A stretch of 64,000 nt of DNA from Opisthorchis felineus (GCA_004794785.1 SJOL01008635.1:1286835-1350834), one strand, 5' to 3'. Counted from the stretch's first letter, positions 1 through 13,126 are shown. The notes: a model not told the origin generated them from the sequence alone. Numbers and translations are program-made.

Positions 1-2099
1 CGGAAGCTTTTGGAGAGCTCGCCGTATACTCTAACACGTCCGTAAGTCCAAGAATACAAAGAGCTTATTATGTTCGCAAACTTCCGGGGCATTCCTTGGT
101 GGGCAAGCGTATCAAGAAGAACAGACCGGTCAACCGAGTCGAATGCGCCTTGAAAATCCAGGACTACTAGAATTTTGGGTCGCTTATACGTAAGGCGTGG
201 TTCTAGAATCTGACGGACTGGAAAGATTTCATCAACGGAATCCCTACCAGGATAGAATCTCGCTTGCTGCTCTCGAGTCAGTGTCTCAGGAGCCATCATA
301 AGGCGACGAAGCCTTAGTGAAGCCAACAGTCTCTTTACGACCGAAACCAAGCTGGCCCCCTCACTACGAGCCCCATTTTTGAGAATGGACATTATCAACG
401 ACTCTCCTCAGTTTTCTGGGAGAGAATCTTTTTTCCAAATGCAAGCAAACAGATCAGACAAGCGCTGACCGAGGATCTCAGCCCCATCTTTAAACAATGC
501 GAGTGCGAATCCGTCCGGACCAGAAGCTCTGTGTCGCTTGAGAGAACACGTGTAGTCGTAAACCTACAAGGCCGTAGGTGGTTCCACATTCACCTTCCAG
601 GGTTCTGTGTCAACTGCGGGCTCCAGATGACTGGCAACTGACGGCCACGACTATTGTTGTTCGAAGTATTTGGCCCAACAGTTGAGGCGTTCTTCTTTAT
701 TCAAGATGGTCACTCCTTTCCGACCCTTAATGGTTTCGCTCACAGGTGGTTTCCGGGGACCGGTCGCGCGGAGTAACTGAAATACTCCTCGGGCATTCCC
801 GGATATCTGGGCCTCTTCCATTTCTGTGGCTTTCTGTGTCCACCACACTTCGCGGACGGCTCGAACGCTTGCTTTTACTTGACGTCTTATAATTTGTCGC
901 ACCAGGTTATGTTTGGGACCGGTTGGGATATTTCTCCGAGATTCAAGCAGTGCCACCGTCCGGTCTGATATCTAATGCTTGAGTGCGCCTGGTGGTGCCG
1001 TGCCACAGGCGAAATTCCCAGCACTATGTAAAGAGGTGGCAATCTAGTCCCAGTACGAGTTCACATCTGACGGTGGAGCATTTGGAAGAGACTCTAGAAG
1101 ACTATTCTGGTAAGTTCGTCTAACATCCGGATCTGCCAGTCTCTCAGTTGCCAAGCGATTCGTTCGCACCTTACGCGGCCCTGGAAAACGTAGGGAGAAG
1201 CGACTCCGGACGAGTGCGTGGTCGGAATCCACAAATGTGTTCCAAAACGACCGACAGTCAGTTATTGATCCACGCCATCGGTAACTGATGGCAATGTGAT
1301 CGATTTGAGTTTGTGGCCAGCAAACCGTTGGGGAACACCACGTAACCAGAAGTCTTCGGCTATCTCGGAATTTAGTGCTGCATAAAAACAGCCTGCGATC
1401 AGCACACAGCTGAAGCAATGATTTGCCATTGTCCGCACGTGCCGAGTCTAATCCATTTCGACCTCCTACTTGAGTCTCAGGTAAGCTAAGCCTGCACACT
1501 TGCGCATTCATATCTCCGGCAATCACCACGATATCCGAGCTTTTATCTCGTCGCAACAGAGCATTCAGGGTGTCGTAAAACCTGTCTTTGACGGCGTCGG
1601 AGCTACAGTCAGTTGGGGCGTAAGCAGACACGATAAACAGACATCTCTCAACTTCCTGCTTGTAAGACTCCTTCACAGACGTTGCCAGATGAACCGCACA
1701 GAGGCGACTATCAACAGGTATCCAGTCAAGCAAGGATACTTCCGCCCGGTGACTTAGGACGATACCAAGCCCAGAACATCCCGCCGCAGCAGCCTCTGGA
1801 TCACCAGAGGTGCGTAGCCAGAAGCACGTGGAGACTGATGAGGCGATTAGCTCAACCACTGTGCTTGAATCTTGAATTCTTGTTTCTGAGACACAGCACA
1901 CATCAATGCCAAGCGAGTCCAGTGTGAGAGCAAGAGCAGCTTGTTGTCCTGCTTGCTTCAGAGTGCGGACATTGAAGGCGGCCAGATAAACTGGGTTTCG
2001 AGGCTTGAACATTGATTTCGAAAGACCTGAGGATGTCGGTGCCGTGTGCAGAGCAGATGTTTCACGCAAAACGGATGCAAGACGAACGAATTTATCAGC
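1..2099 (-). pseudogene. RTE-like non-LTR retrotransposon, endonuclease plus partial reverse transcriptase, inactivated
   Basis: Seen: reading the minus strand from about 2099 to the window edge gives one continuous frame without a frameshift. It begins with an APE-type endonuclease: FNVRTL near 1965-1982, SETRIQD after it, SAYAPT, AGDMNAQV near 1498-1520, IDHIAIS near 1290-1310, and the terminal DSDHALV near 1212-1232. A linker follows, then the reverse-transcriptase fingers and palm: ASGPDGF near 515-535, PGRDSVDEI near 230-256, and the catalytic block A LDFQGAFDSVDR near 129-163. Block B and the YxDD box would lie beyond the left edge. Five in-frame stops break it: 1044-1046, 972-974, 651-653, 564-566 (all TAG) and 408-410 (TGA). 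An in-frame TAA at 2100-2102 bounds the frame upstream; the first ATG lies slightly inside, before the endonuclease. Known: this domain order is that of RTE-clade LINEs, abundant in flukes. Inference: a dead genomic copy cut by the window edge. Confidence 0.93.
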
Positions 2100-2102
2100 T
2101 TA

Positions 2103-2565
2103 AGTGCTGAGCCTACAAAGGGAGAGTTATTAATGGGGTGGGGAGAGGGGGAAGAAGTACGTGCAAGAGAAAGAAGGGAGGCGTTAGCAGTAGCCTGCTT
2201 TCGCTTACCCGCCCTGTTGTATGCAGCGAGTAAGGCGACCCGGCTGATGGCACCAAGCGACGGCCGATGTGGCACGAGAGTATTGTTAGTTGTAAGTGTC
2301 ATGGTCGTACGTAGGCTGGGATACTGTCAGGGCGCCCACATCTACACAAGAGGACGATTATGGTCCTCAACCAATGCCTTTGCTCAAAAGCCTAACCGCA
2401 AGGCAGCGGTGTTTGGCGGGAAACGCAAGTACATTATCATTTCTACGAGACAAGTCGCCACATGTTCCAACCTCCAACCTGGAGGACCAGGAGACTGTGT
2501 TTGTCAGACCTCTAACCATTGACCAACCTGGTATGAGAGACTCTGTGAGTGTCGCGGGGACAGAC
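2103..2565 (-). mobile_element. probable 5' leader of the RTE-like element
   Basis: This segment lies directly upstream of the endonuclease frame on the minus strand. Short open stretches in other frames (minus 2302 to 1958 and 2579 to 2367) overlap or abut it, but none matches a domain I know. The segment is richer in G and C than the DNA to its right, like the element itself. I infer that it is 5' UTR or a decayed first ORF of the same insertion; the boundary at about 2565 is a guess, set where a tRNA-like repeat head on the other strand begins. Confidence 0.4.
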
Positions 2566-2760
2566 CCAGTATAGCTCAATGGGTAGCTGAGGTGCGCAAA
2601 CCGTCACACCACTGTAAGGTTCAGTCTCTTCGTGACAGAAAAAAGACATAGCGCCGCTCATCCTTCAATCACGGGATCCACATCACGCGGTCACACTTGT
2701 TGACTAGCTCCTCGGGCAACAACTTCTCAGATGGAAGTTTCACTCATCGGGTGAAGTTTA
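2565..2760 (+). repeat. tRNA-derived short repeat (SINE-like), head with A and B boxes
   Basis: Seen: an A-box-like TAGCTCAATGGG at about 2574-2585 and a B-box-like AGGTTCAGTCTC at about 2618-2629, spaced as in a tRNA gene. Between them is a possible anticodon arm (GGTG and CACC). No convincing seven-pair acceptor stem closes it, so it is not called as a tRNA gene. The non-tRNA body appears to run on towards 2760. Inference: an old Pol III-type retroposon lying between the RTE leader and the next repeat. Confidence 0.45.
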
Positions 2761-2839
2761 TTCTTCCACTGAGCTAATTATAGACTGTTGGTAGCGTGAG
2801 GGGATTTGGGAATTTTTGTGGAGATTTCGTCCTGTAAGT

Positions 2840-3000
2840 GAAGGCAATATGTGCCGAAAAACCGAGAAGCACTGTACAGCTTTTTCATCCTTATTGGGAA
2901 TCATCAGCAGTGCGCATCTCACAAATCTCCGGAGAGTCACGAACCCGCGACCTCCTGGCTATTAGTTTGAGCACTTGACCGTTCTGCCACGAGTGGCTAT
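2840..3000 (-). repeat. tRNA-derived repeat carrying a hammerhead ribozyme (copy 1)
   Basis: On the minus strand the repeat opens with a tRNA-like head: A-box-like TGGCAGAACGG at 2989-2979 and B-box-like GGGTTCGTGACTC at 2946-2934. The ribozyme follows. Known: schistosome Sm-alpha repeats have this same order, a tRNA-like promoter followed by a hammerhead. Two further copies lie at about 14450-14620 (plus) and 55965-56100 (minus); all three share CACTCGTGGC-like and GCGGG/TTCG-like blocks and the ribozyme region. This copy is the best preserved. The limits are approximate. Confidence 0.65.
2864..2920 (-). ncRNA. hammerhead ribozyme motif, type I-like
   Basis: Seen on the minus strand: core CTGATGA at 2907-2901, stem II TTCC/GGAT with a six-base loop (2900-2887), GAAA at 2886-2883, a very short stem III, and the cleavage triplet GTA at 2877-2875. 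Stem I is closed by GCACTG (2913-2908) with CAGTGC (2874-2869), and beyond an internal loop by GAGA (2920-2917) with TCTC (2867-2864). Cleavage would fall after position 2875. Stem II has the same length and loop size as the schistosome hammerhead. Weak points: the first stem II pair, usually G-C, is a T-T mismatch, and stem III has an A-G mismatch. Activity is therefore doubtful, but the architecture is clear. Confidence 0.65.
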
Positions 3001-6000
3001 GTTAACTGAACCGTAAGATGAAACTGTCTCGATTTCCGTTCTACAAACTGCAGGCAACACCCGAGCTATTTGTAACATCTCTAAGAGCTGGATGCACCGG
3101 CTTTTTGCACTCCAGATGTGGTTTAAATGGTGGTCACCAAGACCTTGGTAATCCATAGGACTACCAACTTAGGGTGCCGTTTTATTTACACAGGTGGCTG
3201 ACGAGATGGTAGTAATGATTGCAGAGCAAGTGACTGAATCTCTATGGCTGTCTCGCACAACTTTAGTAACGAAAGGGTAAAGGCATTATGCACCGAAACA
3301 ACTCATACCTTGAAGTATGAAGTTCAAAGTTCTAGAGACTCATAGTATATTCTCTGAATGTACCTCAGCCCCACTCATGCAGAGTCCTAAATTCATAAGT
3401 TTCATGGGAATTTCGTGTAACCGCAATAAAGGCATGCTATCTGTGAGCAGCTTCACCGCTGCAATCTCTCATAGGCAGATATTAAACTCTGCATACATAT
3501 TTGGCTGTACGCTGCAACTTGGAGCTCAACAACGGGTAATTTTTCAACGCGTAGGCAAACCAGTCATATGGAAACCTCGGAAATCCCATACATTCTGTAC
3601 GTAATATTCAAAATATCTGCACACAATCTCGGGCAACTCATCGCCTCCTGGGAAAAGCGACCATGCGACCTCAAGTTTTAATCGTTTGCTGGAAATCAAG
3701 CTTTTCTAATGAAACTGAGTAGATCTGAACGCCCTTTGCAGGCAAGCCGACGTTGAGGTATGTGCGGTAATCTTGGCTTTGTGACACAGTTGCATCTGAC
3801 CTGTAGGGACAGCCCCAACTTGCTAGTGAATATGCCCAGTCAAGAAAGTTTCATAGAAATCATTCCTATGTTAGTGGTTTGTTGGGATTCACAAACTCCA
3901 CCAGTAGAAGTCTTTTGGCAGGTTGAAATGGTTTACGCATGGTGGCACTTAAGGATTCCTACGTCGCAGATATACACAGTCACGACCGACGACAACACTG
4001 TGCGAAAGGTCTCTCAGAATCAAAGCTGGCGGGGGACGTGAATAAAAACCACTGAATGTGCTATAGATGTGTGCAGCCAGTGGCTCACGAGGAACGTGTG
4101 CTAAATGGAGGAATAATGCGGAAATTTTACTACGTCAAAAGCTTCTAAAGCAACAGCACTTGTTTTCACCTTTGACAAGATTCATCATCGACAGGGACGC
4201 AAGCCTATCCTTAGCGCCAAATTGTTCTTAGGCTTTTGAACCCTTCACAGTCGGTAGTAAAGAGTTTGGTGAGCTTGGCGTGCTGAATATGCATGTAGGC
4301 GAAGATCAAAGAAAATCTGGAGGGTTGGATGGTATGCACCCGGCTTTTCCAAGATTTGGGCCTATTAATTCACCCTGTTGTACAGCCAAGTTTTAAGAGA
4401 ACGACGATTAAATCGACAGGAAGAGAAAATTCAGCTATGAATTTTAAGTACGCTTCAAAACCAGTGACTGGTCAGTCTAACATGTGCACTTTCACATAGA
4501 TAGGAAATTTTGCGGCGCAAGTACCGAACAACTACTTGGTCTGAATATCCAGGCTAAGTGCTTGTTGGAAACCGCGAAGTAATACTAGAGACGCTAGCGG
4601 CGCCTCTGTTTACTAAACAGGCAAGGAGACGACGTTTTGGTGTATGCCGTAGCGTCCAGCGCCATTTAATTCGCATGTATGATCAATGAGCCGTAGAGAT
4701 CGAATTTTCGTATTCGGTCTCAAACCTTATGATGCAATAGATCCTTGCTCACAAACGTTTAGCTCACAACAGCTTCCATATGAGTAAGTTTGGCACTGAG
4801 TCGGACTTACGTACCACCCAAGCTTCTCTCAGGCCATTGAGAGTAAGGTGTAGAAGTTCCTGCCGAATTTTGAGGTGGAAGATATTTCACATTCAATTGC
4901 TTGCCCTGACAACCAGAATGTCAGATAATTTTACACTTACCTAACTTAGTCGAAAGAAACCGCAAACGAGAGTTGGTAAGACCCAAAGTGAGCGTGAAAT
5001 GCTTTTGAGATGGCCTCTTTGCTGCAGAATGAACTACAGTATATTTACGTTTTCTGGAGAACCCTTGTCGATTTAATTGACTTCAGTTTAACTGTGTCTC
5101 ATTTTTCATATGTTAAAGGCAGTAAATTGAACAAGCGATGATACACCAAACATGCGCTATAATTGCTGAATGCAAGCACAAATTATTCAGTCTCCAAGTG
5201 ACACTAACACGGAAGAAGAATTGAAATACTGCGGAGCTTGCCCCAACCGGTACAAGAAAACATAGTTACTGGTGATTGCGGCTAGCTGATTTAGGGATTC
5301 CAGTTTAAACGAAAGGTTACAAGGCAGCCTGAATGCCGCTAACGAAATACTAGATAACAACTGAAGAATAGCATTCGTAAATAAAACTCTGACATAAATG
5401 CCAAAAGTAGACAGAAGGTGCTTGCCATATAATTAATGGTGCGCAAGTGGATTCCAACGATCACTTCGCAGAGCGCACTTATCTTCAGATCATATTCAGT
5501 GGCCTGCTTCAGTCCCGGGGCTATCCAAAACATATGTCAGTAGCCCGTTGTAGTTCCTCGTTTACAGTTTTATTTAGAGTGATTATTATATTATTGTATT
5601 ATTCTATTGGTCTTTATACCGAAGCCTTTCAGTTAACTGTAGTATGACTGGAGTTTTTAGACTACCTATCCCCATCAAACAGAGACCGTCCTTCGTGTAG
5701 GCTGTATACTTCTGCATTGAAGGAAAAACGCGATCTGGTTTAAGAGTTTGCTTCAACCTGTATGGGGTCGATGAAAAGGAACTTGACTAGAATAAGGGGG
5801 CCACCAGACCATATTTTGATCATGCGATTCCAACATTCTTCCTGCTCTTATTTTTTCGGGCATGTCAGATTCACGTTGAAGTGTTAATAGCCTGTTGCGT
5901 GTTAGCTGACAAAACGGAGAGTTCCACTGACGGGCGAGATCGGTTTCATTCTTCTGGAATAAATGCGTACGTATTCTCAATGAAGCTTTTGTGTCCGTTT

Positions 6001-9000
6001 TTACTAGTGCAACGACAACATATAGCAACCTTATGCACGCAAACACGTATATGATACTGCTAAAACGGTTTTGCCGTACCCCAGTAGTCACCTTTACTTC
6101 AAGTTCAGCCGAAGCTATGCGTTAGCCAACCGTTTGACAAGGGTGTTTAACTGTATACAGCTCTTGTTTGTGCCTGCGTGCGCAAAGAGGTTTCGAGAAA
6201 GACTTTGATAATATCATCCGAAAGAGGGCTGCCGGGCCTCTTTTACAGTGAATCAACAAACTTCCCGCTACCTTTACCGTGTCGCATATTCCATCTCTAG
6301 CTCAGTTGACTAATATAACTGAACTACTGAACTACCCATAATTTTTTCCAGAGCGTCACTCGCTAAGCATCTTCCACTGAAATGCAGTGTCATCCCATAT
6401 CTACAAGTTTCAGAAACCTGTACAATAATAGGCTGCTAGTATGTGTTAAACGTACTCGTTCCGACATTCCTATAGAGCTACAAAAGCTACCTTGTACCAG
6501 AGCTTGCTATCTGGCATCTCTTTGTTCCACAAAGTCTAATTTAGACCAAGTTAGTTAGCTGCCCTCTACCCAGAGGTGTAACAAGCTAATCATGATCTCT
6601 TGGTAAAGGCCTGTCACCTACCTAGTATCCTATCCCATCAACTATCCAAATGTGTATGTGACCATAAACCACATCTTTAGACAAGAGACCAGGTAATACA
6701 TCATCTGGGATATAGCTGCTCACCAGTAACATAGTAGAAGATTCGAATGAGGGCAAAGTTCTCTCTCTTGTAATGGATCATAAACCGTTATACAACAGCA
6801 AGCGCACTGTCAGTTCTCACCTAAATCAACTACCACCCAATGATAAGCTTTTACAGGATGAGACCTAAATTTAGTCCTCATTACAAAATTACCGGCTATT
6901 AGCATTTGTCTCCTAGCACAGGGAATAGAATCGACGATAGATTGGAGGGTATCAGAATTAGGATTCGTTTGTGATGGAACGGCCAATTACAAGTGGTAGA
7001 TGGGCCAGTGGTTGACGTTTGTGAAGCCCTAAAGGTTATGGAATGAGCAACGAGTAAAAGCTTGTGGCTCGAAGTGGACGCCGCTGTTTAACGTGTTCTT
7101 TAAGAAAATCATTTCCTAATAGGTAAGTTTTGCACAACCAGCTTGTGAGGCCTTAAGGAAGTGAATACAGCCAACGCGGCTTCCATAGTATCAAAAGCTT
7201 TTTTGAAGCAACTTTTGTCGGCTCACGCAAAACGGCTGGTTTTTTGTGTCATTATAAAGCCAGCAAATTTGGAAAGAGCGGAAAAGAGAACAGATCGAGA
7301 TGAAACTACCGAATGTTCATTTATCAGGTTCTTACACACTGAGCAAAGGAGAATCATTTTATCTTAAAAACTAACCTCCATCGAAAGCTTCTTCATCAAA
7401 AATGTCTGAAATTCATGGGAATCGATATGAATTGTGGTTTGTTTATATAATAAGCTTAAGTGTACCAGGGCTATTAACCTTCTGACAACGACCAGGCTCC
7501 CAGTTCGTTAATGCACAAACCTTCTAAGTTTCTGAATCACTGTGAAGCCCAAAAGTTCACTAGAGCCTGGTGGTATTGGCAATTGCGCTGTGGGACCAGA
7601 GACACCCTAATAACTATATTATCCGTACACTATTAGGCTTATTGACATTCGCAACGTTTTTCAGTCGGACCAGTCATCAAAACTGCAGTTTAGCTTGGCA
7701 CCAGAAACTGTCTGCGGTTTGTATTCGGACAGCTTATCCCTGGCCCTCAAGTAGTACTTCGAGGAATAAAATGGGCAAGTTTGCGATGAATTCACATGGT
7801 GTTTCAAACTGGCTGGTTACTGCATCGGATAGATGTTTAGTGAAGAACTCCAGAAGTGTAGCGAACTCATCCTACAACCAATAGGCGGATTTTCGCAAAC
7901 GGTATATTTTGTTTACACTGTGCCCTAGTTTGTTTTTGATTGATTGTTGATTGATTTGATTGTTCTATGCTGAGGGCTTTTTTTCTTCTGACGCGGAGAC
8001 GATCCGCTTCTTACCAAACACTTTGTGCTACCAACAAACACTATCGTAACAAATACGCCAAGACATTCTCTATCTCTAAGCACAAACCAAATGTTCCATA
8101 GGACCAGCGATATAAGGACCGTTGGATTTTCCTGAAAGCAGGAAGGCAACTAAGTAACCCATGTGAACCATCCAACGGTATCTAGAGCACTGATAATTTC
8201 ATTAAGGGTAAATCTGATTACATAGTGGGACAACAGTCCAGCTCTGCTGCCTCGGGTCAAACAAAACTGGGTGGGACTTTTGCGCAATGTACTACTCATA
8301 AGGTTGCTGAAAATTCTTCGACAGCCCACGACCGGTTTCGCCCTTCTTGGGGCTCATCAGGCAGGCGCAGTCCCCGAGTTTTCGTCAACCTTATGTTCTA
8401 CTTGGACCCAAATTGGACTGTTTTCAAGAAATACACTCATTTGCAAATCAATTTGGTGGGACTTGGTTTTGTTTTAAGACCAACCTCAAAGCTTACACGT
8501 GGTCTTTGAACTCCACCATAAAAGTGAAAGACGCAGCAAACCACATCTCTACCCAGTGCTATATAGGAAATCTGGTTCCGATTCGACCGTGGAGTGAAGT
8601 GCCACACTGATAATCACGCAGAAAACGTTCATACTGACCAGTGAATAACCAGCCGGGATATTTCGTCTATTCGTTAGTGGTCAACTGATTTTCAGACGAA
8701 AATAAGCGACTGATGAGATCGGAAGTCAAGTCTGAGAAACTTAATCACTAGCTGGGCAGACTGATCGGGAAACGACAGTGTGAAACTATCAGTCCAAGTG
8801 CCACATATTCACTTATTCTGCGACCACCTGCTGTGCTGCAATGAGCAGAAAGGCGATTATGTGGCTGAGCTTTTTCAACCAGGTCTTTACTTATGAGTGG
8901 GTTTATCAGAAAGGAGCTTATCCTGAATGATTTCGTTTTTCTGTTGTTTATAAGGAAGTAACATCCCCAGTTAGTTGAAGCTCACTTGTTGAAGTTATTG

Positions 9001-12000
9001 TCCTTGAAAGTTTCACAAAGCACATTTAACCGATTAGAAGAACTCAAGAAATCTTTTATCACTTCCATCCGATACGCCTAAGGAGTCTAACGGGTCAGAA
9101 TATTCAGTTAAAACTGGCAAAATGACTTTCAGTAACAAATCAATAGTCATTATAAATGAGCAGATCCAGCAGATCCAGATGTGTGAAGACCCAGCACGAA
9201 CTAAAGGAAATTCATCAAAAAATTTACCAAGAATTGTGCTTTCCTGAATACTCAAATCAATACTCTGAACTCACAAGAAGGTTACATGGATGTACGGCTT
9301 CAGAGAATTAATCTTCCATCCCCCTTTCCAGTTATTTTGGAACCTAGTGCATTAACGAGCTATTACTGAATTCATAAGGCAGTACATAAAGTCGGGACCC
9401 TAGCTTAGCTTCTCGTTGTTATGCACATGAATACCTGTGAACCTATTTGAAGAACCCAAGGATCCCCAAAAGATGATAAAAGTCCTTAAAGGGCATCCAC
9501 ACGAAACAATGCTTTCGTCAGACAGTCATTACTGCTTTTCGGAAAAGACAAAAGTAAAAATTTAACAAGGCAAACTCCATGGGCTAATTTCATCTATCAT
9601 GACGTGTATTGATGAAGATGTATTGTAAACCTAACAGTGGATGTGGCAAATAAACAAGCCTGGCAAAACAGGTAGTAAAAATAACAAGTTCGCCCCATTT
9701 CGTGTTCTAATAAGGACATGCAATATAAACACAGAAAGGTAAAGGACAAGTTGATGTATGAATACTCTTTTATTTACAACAGACTATCGAAAGTGAAACT
9801 TATATTACCTTCTTGGCATTGTTTAGCTGATGGTAGAGCGAGTATCTTGGAATACATTCACTTGCTGCTGTCTGTGGCGATTAAAATCGACAGTCTTAAG
9901 TCGCTGCATTGTGAAATTAGGACGAATGTCCAGGATACTACGTGAAAAGTGCGTAAAAAATCATTCCAATTGAGTTGCCTATAAGTTTTATAAGTTGTGT
10001 TTGGTCTGCAAGTCAACAGCAGCTCAGAAAGTCCCCTAACGATTAGACTTCAAACTAAAGTGCTAAAATGTTTACGTAATGTTTAATCAGAAAAGTTGAA
10101 CTGATTGGGTTTGCCGTAGGTTAATTGTATTCCGTTTCACATAGTTATAAACTTTAAAGTCATAGCTACAAAAACTGCGGAAAAAGACTCACTCAGTCCT
10201 GGTAGTACTGGTCGTACCAAGTTGTGAGTCATCCGTCTAGACATCGGGACCAAACAGAACGTAATTGCCTGTGAAACTGTATGTGTGATCCGTACTTCGG
10301 CATAAAAGCAATAAAATGAGCGTGAGGTGAGAGTAGTGTCCGGTAGAGAGTTCACTTTCGCGGAAAGACTATTTTGCTCTTTGTAACAGTATAGCCCAAC
10401 AACTGTTATACTGATTGCGAACAAATCATACAGTGAGATGAAGCATATGTTTGGCACAGAAAGGCGACCAACTTAGTGGGCACGACTTGTCGTCGAAGCG
10501 AAAAACACCAAAAAATTTCAGGGAGAGGGGCAAAATATCAAAAACTTAGTGGTTGCGCTGTTTTGCTTGACCGAAATGTCTTAGCCAATGACCACCTGTA
10601 CCATGCACTTCTGTACCTGTGTCATGTGGCCTGGAATGAATACCTACCCACCCGCTTCTCCAACTTTTCTGACCGTAATCGGTTAGCAAAAGACTATTTA
10701 GTACGATTCAGAAACAGCCAGACTTTTAGTAGGTTCCACCAGAGCTGCACAGAGGAAAAGCTAAGAGAATTTAATCAACCCAGATCACTGGCCGATTGAA
10801 GTTTAAGGCATGTTCGTGCATGGGCCCATGCCATGCATCCAATAAAAATGACGACCAATGGTCTCTCAGTTGAATCTAATCAGGCATTCCAGATAATTCT
10901 ACATGGTCGTAATCTCCGGTCAAAAGTTACTGTGAAATGTAGCTAATCAAGCTCATTCAGCCAAAGCTATGTACGAAATAGTTTCTGGTACACCGTGTAT
11001 GTCTATCCTGAACTTATTCTTTCGTTGGTCTATTTGAGTGACTCTTAGTTGGTCTTCTTGATGTTGCTGCAAATCACGCTTACCATCGATGTAAATGTAT
11101 CTTCTGCGTAACGGTTGATGCGACAGAGTGAATTATAGCACCTAGCTGGCTAAGCCACATGATTTCATAGGTGAAATGGATCAAATAGGTCCAAATACTC
11201 AACGAATCCGGGATGTGGTTTTTATGCCCTCACAAGACTAATTTCAATGTTTGGAACAATGATGAATCGCTTTGTCTTTTTGCCAGTTGGATAAGGTAGA
11301 TATATGCAATTTACAGGCTCGCCCCACAAACTCATGTAAAATTTTGTCTCTATTTTCAGGTTAACTTCCCATTATGACTAAGCATTTTGTTTTCGGGACC
11401 ACATCCATCATCAAATTCAAAATAACATGCAAAAGTTTTGTGTGTCGGGTCAGATTTTGGATGCAGTAATACTGAAGTCTCTGGCTACCCGGTACTGGCA
11501 GCGGTGACCTATGCGTCAATAATTGGGATAGTGTTGAACTAAAACCTACTTGTCGGAAAACGTAATCGCTTTAATGGATCAAACTTAGGTTAGATAAGTT
11601 GACTTGTTGTGCGAGAATGAATAAACCAAAATCTAGTTTGTAATCCTACAGATAGTTAGATAGAGTACGTTCCTTCGGAACACGAAGTTCTAGCTCTTGG
11701 TCTTTGTCTCATTTGTTTGCAAAGTCAAAGGCCTTTTTACTGGTACTTTGAGACAGCAAGACATTAACTTACCCTGTACAACTCAACACGCAACAAATTG
11801 AAAGGTTGGGGAATGCTGGTATTTCCTGCTTCATGTAGACTTCAAAACGACCTGCTTAGGAAGGCTTGTGAACATGAGAACCCGGTCTATTGCATGGATG
11901 GAATGGGTTAGGCAAGCATTGTTCGAGATATTGTTTGTGCTGGTGTCACTTGGAACCGAATTATTCGTTGCCGGATTAGAGCACACGATCCATGTGTTCA

Positions 12001-12380
12001 AAGCTGATCAGGTAATAAGTGACATGTTTGTGATTTCGCCAAAAAGTAAAGATACAGCCAAATTTCAGTGAGAGATATTTCGTTTATTTCGGTATGACTA
12101 TTATGCAATTAACCTGTTGACTCACTCAGACAATGTGACTGTTAGTTAGAGACCATATTTCATCTAAGTTAATGGATCCCCGTACAAATCCTACAACGCA
12201 TTGGGCGAATGGTAAGGAGAAACTTGTATTTGTACCACCAGAAACCCAAGGCACATGGAGGTCTTCATTCTCACTGGGACTCAATGCTGCTGTAATTAAG
12301 CAGTCATTATTATGGTTTTACCAAGCATAGATTATAATTTAAATCGAACCGCCACTGTTTTGACCAGCATTTGGATTTTT
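3001..12380. other. non-coding stretch, no gene recognised
   Basis: I see only short chance reading frames on both strands, the longest a little over 110 codons, and none carries a motif I recognise. One repeat copy of the 300-bp family lies at about 8283-8475. Nothing supports a gene, RNA gene or regulatory element. It may be intergenic, or a long 5' intron of the gene that begins at 21822. Confidence 0.6.
8283..8475 (+). repeat. copy of a dispersed ~300-bp repeat (copy a)
   Basis: The segment shares long near-identical blocks with about 38104-38280 on the same strand, for example AAGGTTGCTGAAAATTCTTC and CCGGTTTCGCCCTTCTTGGG, and with the reverse complement of 49440-49740. It starts at ACTACTCATAAGG and fades after the block reading TTTGCAAATCAATTTGG. 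It has no long frame of its own and no terminal repeats that I can see, so its mode of spread is unknown. Confidence 0.8.
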
Positions 12381-13126
12381 NNNNNNNNNNNNNNNNNNNN
12401 NNNNNNNNNNNNNNNNNNNNNNNNNNNNNNNNNNNNNNNNNNNNNNNNNNNNNNNNNNNNNNNNNNNNNNNNNNNNNNNNNNNNNNNNNNNNNNNNNNNN
12501 NNNNNNNNNNNNNNNNNNNNNNNNNNNNNNNNNNNNNNNNNNNNNNNNNNNNNNNNNNNNNNNNNNNNNNNNNNNNNNNNNNNNNNNNNNNNNNNNNNNN
12601 NNNNNNNNNNNNNNNNNNNNNNNNNNNNNNNNNNNNNNNNNNNNNNNNNNNNNNNNNNNNNNNNNNNNNNNNNNNNNNNNNNNNNNNNNNNNNNNNNNNN
12701 NNNNNNNNNNNNNNNNNNNNNNNNNNNNNNNNNNNNNNNNNNNNNNNNNNNNNNNNNNNNNNNNNNNNNNNNNNNNNNNNNNNNNNNNNNNNNNNNNNNN
12801 NNNNNNNNNNNNNNNNNNNNNNNNNNNNNNNNNNNNNNNNNNNNNNNNNNNNNNNNNNNNNNNNNNNNNNNNNNNNNNNNNNNNNNNNNNNNNNNNNNNN
12901 NNNNNNNNNNNNNNNNNNNNNNNNNNNNNNNNNNNNNNNNNNNNNNNNNNNNNNNNNNNNNNNNNNNNNNNNNNNNNNNNNNNNNNNNNNNNNNNNNNNN
13001 NNNNNNNNNNNNNNNNNNNNNNNNNNNNNNNNNNNNNNNNNNNNNNNNNNNNNNNNNNNNNNNNNNNNNNNNNNNNNNNNNNNNNNNNNNNNNNNNNNNN
13101 NNNNNNNNNNNNNNNNNNNNNNNNNN
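12381..13126. other. assembly gap (746 N)
   Basis: The run of N carries no information. The open frames that seem to cross it are artefacts of unknown codons. The gap ends exactly against a (TA)n tract, which suggests that the unsequenced part is an extended simple repeat. Confidence 0.99.
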
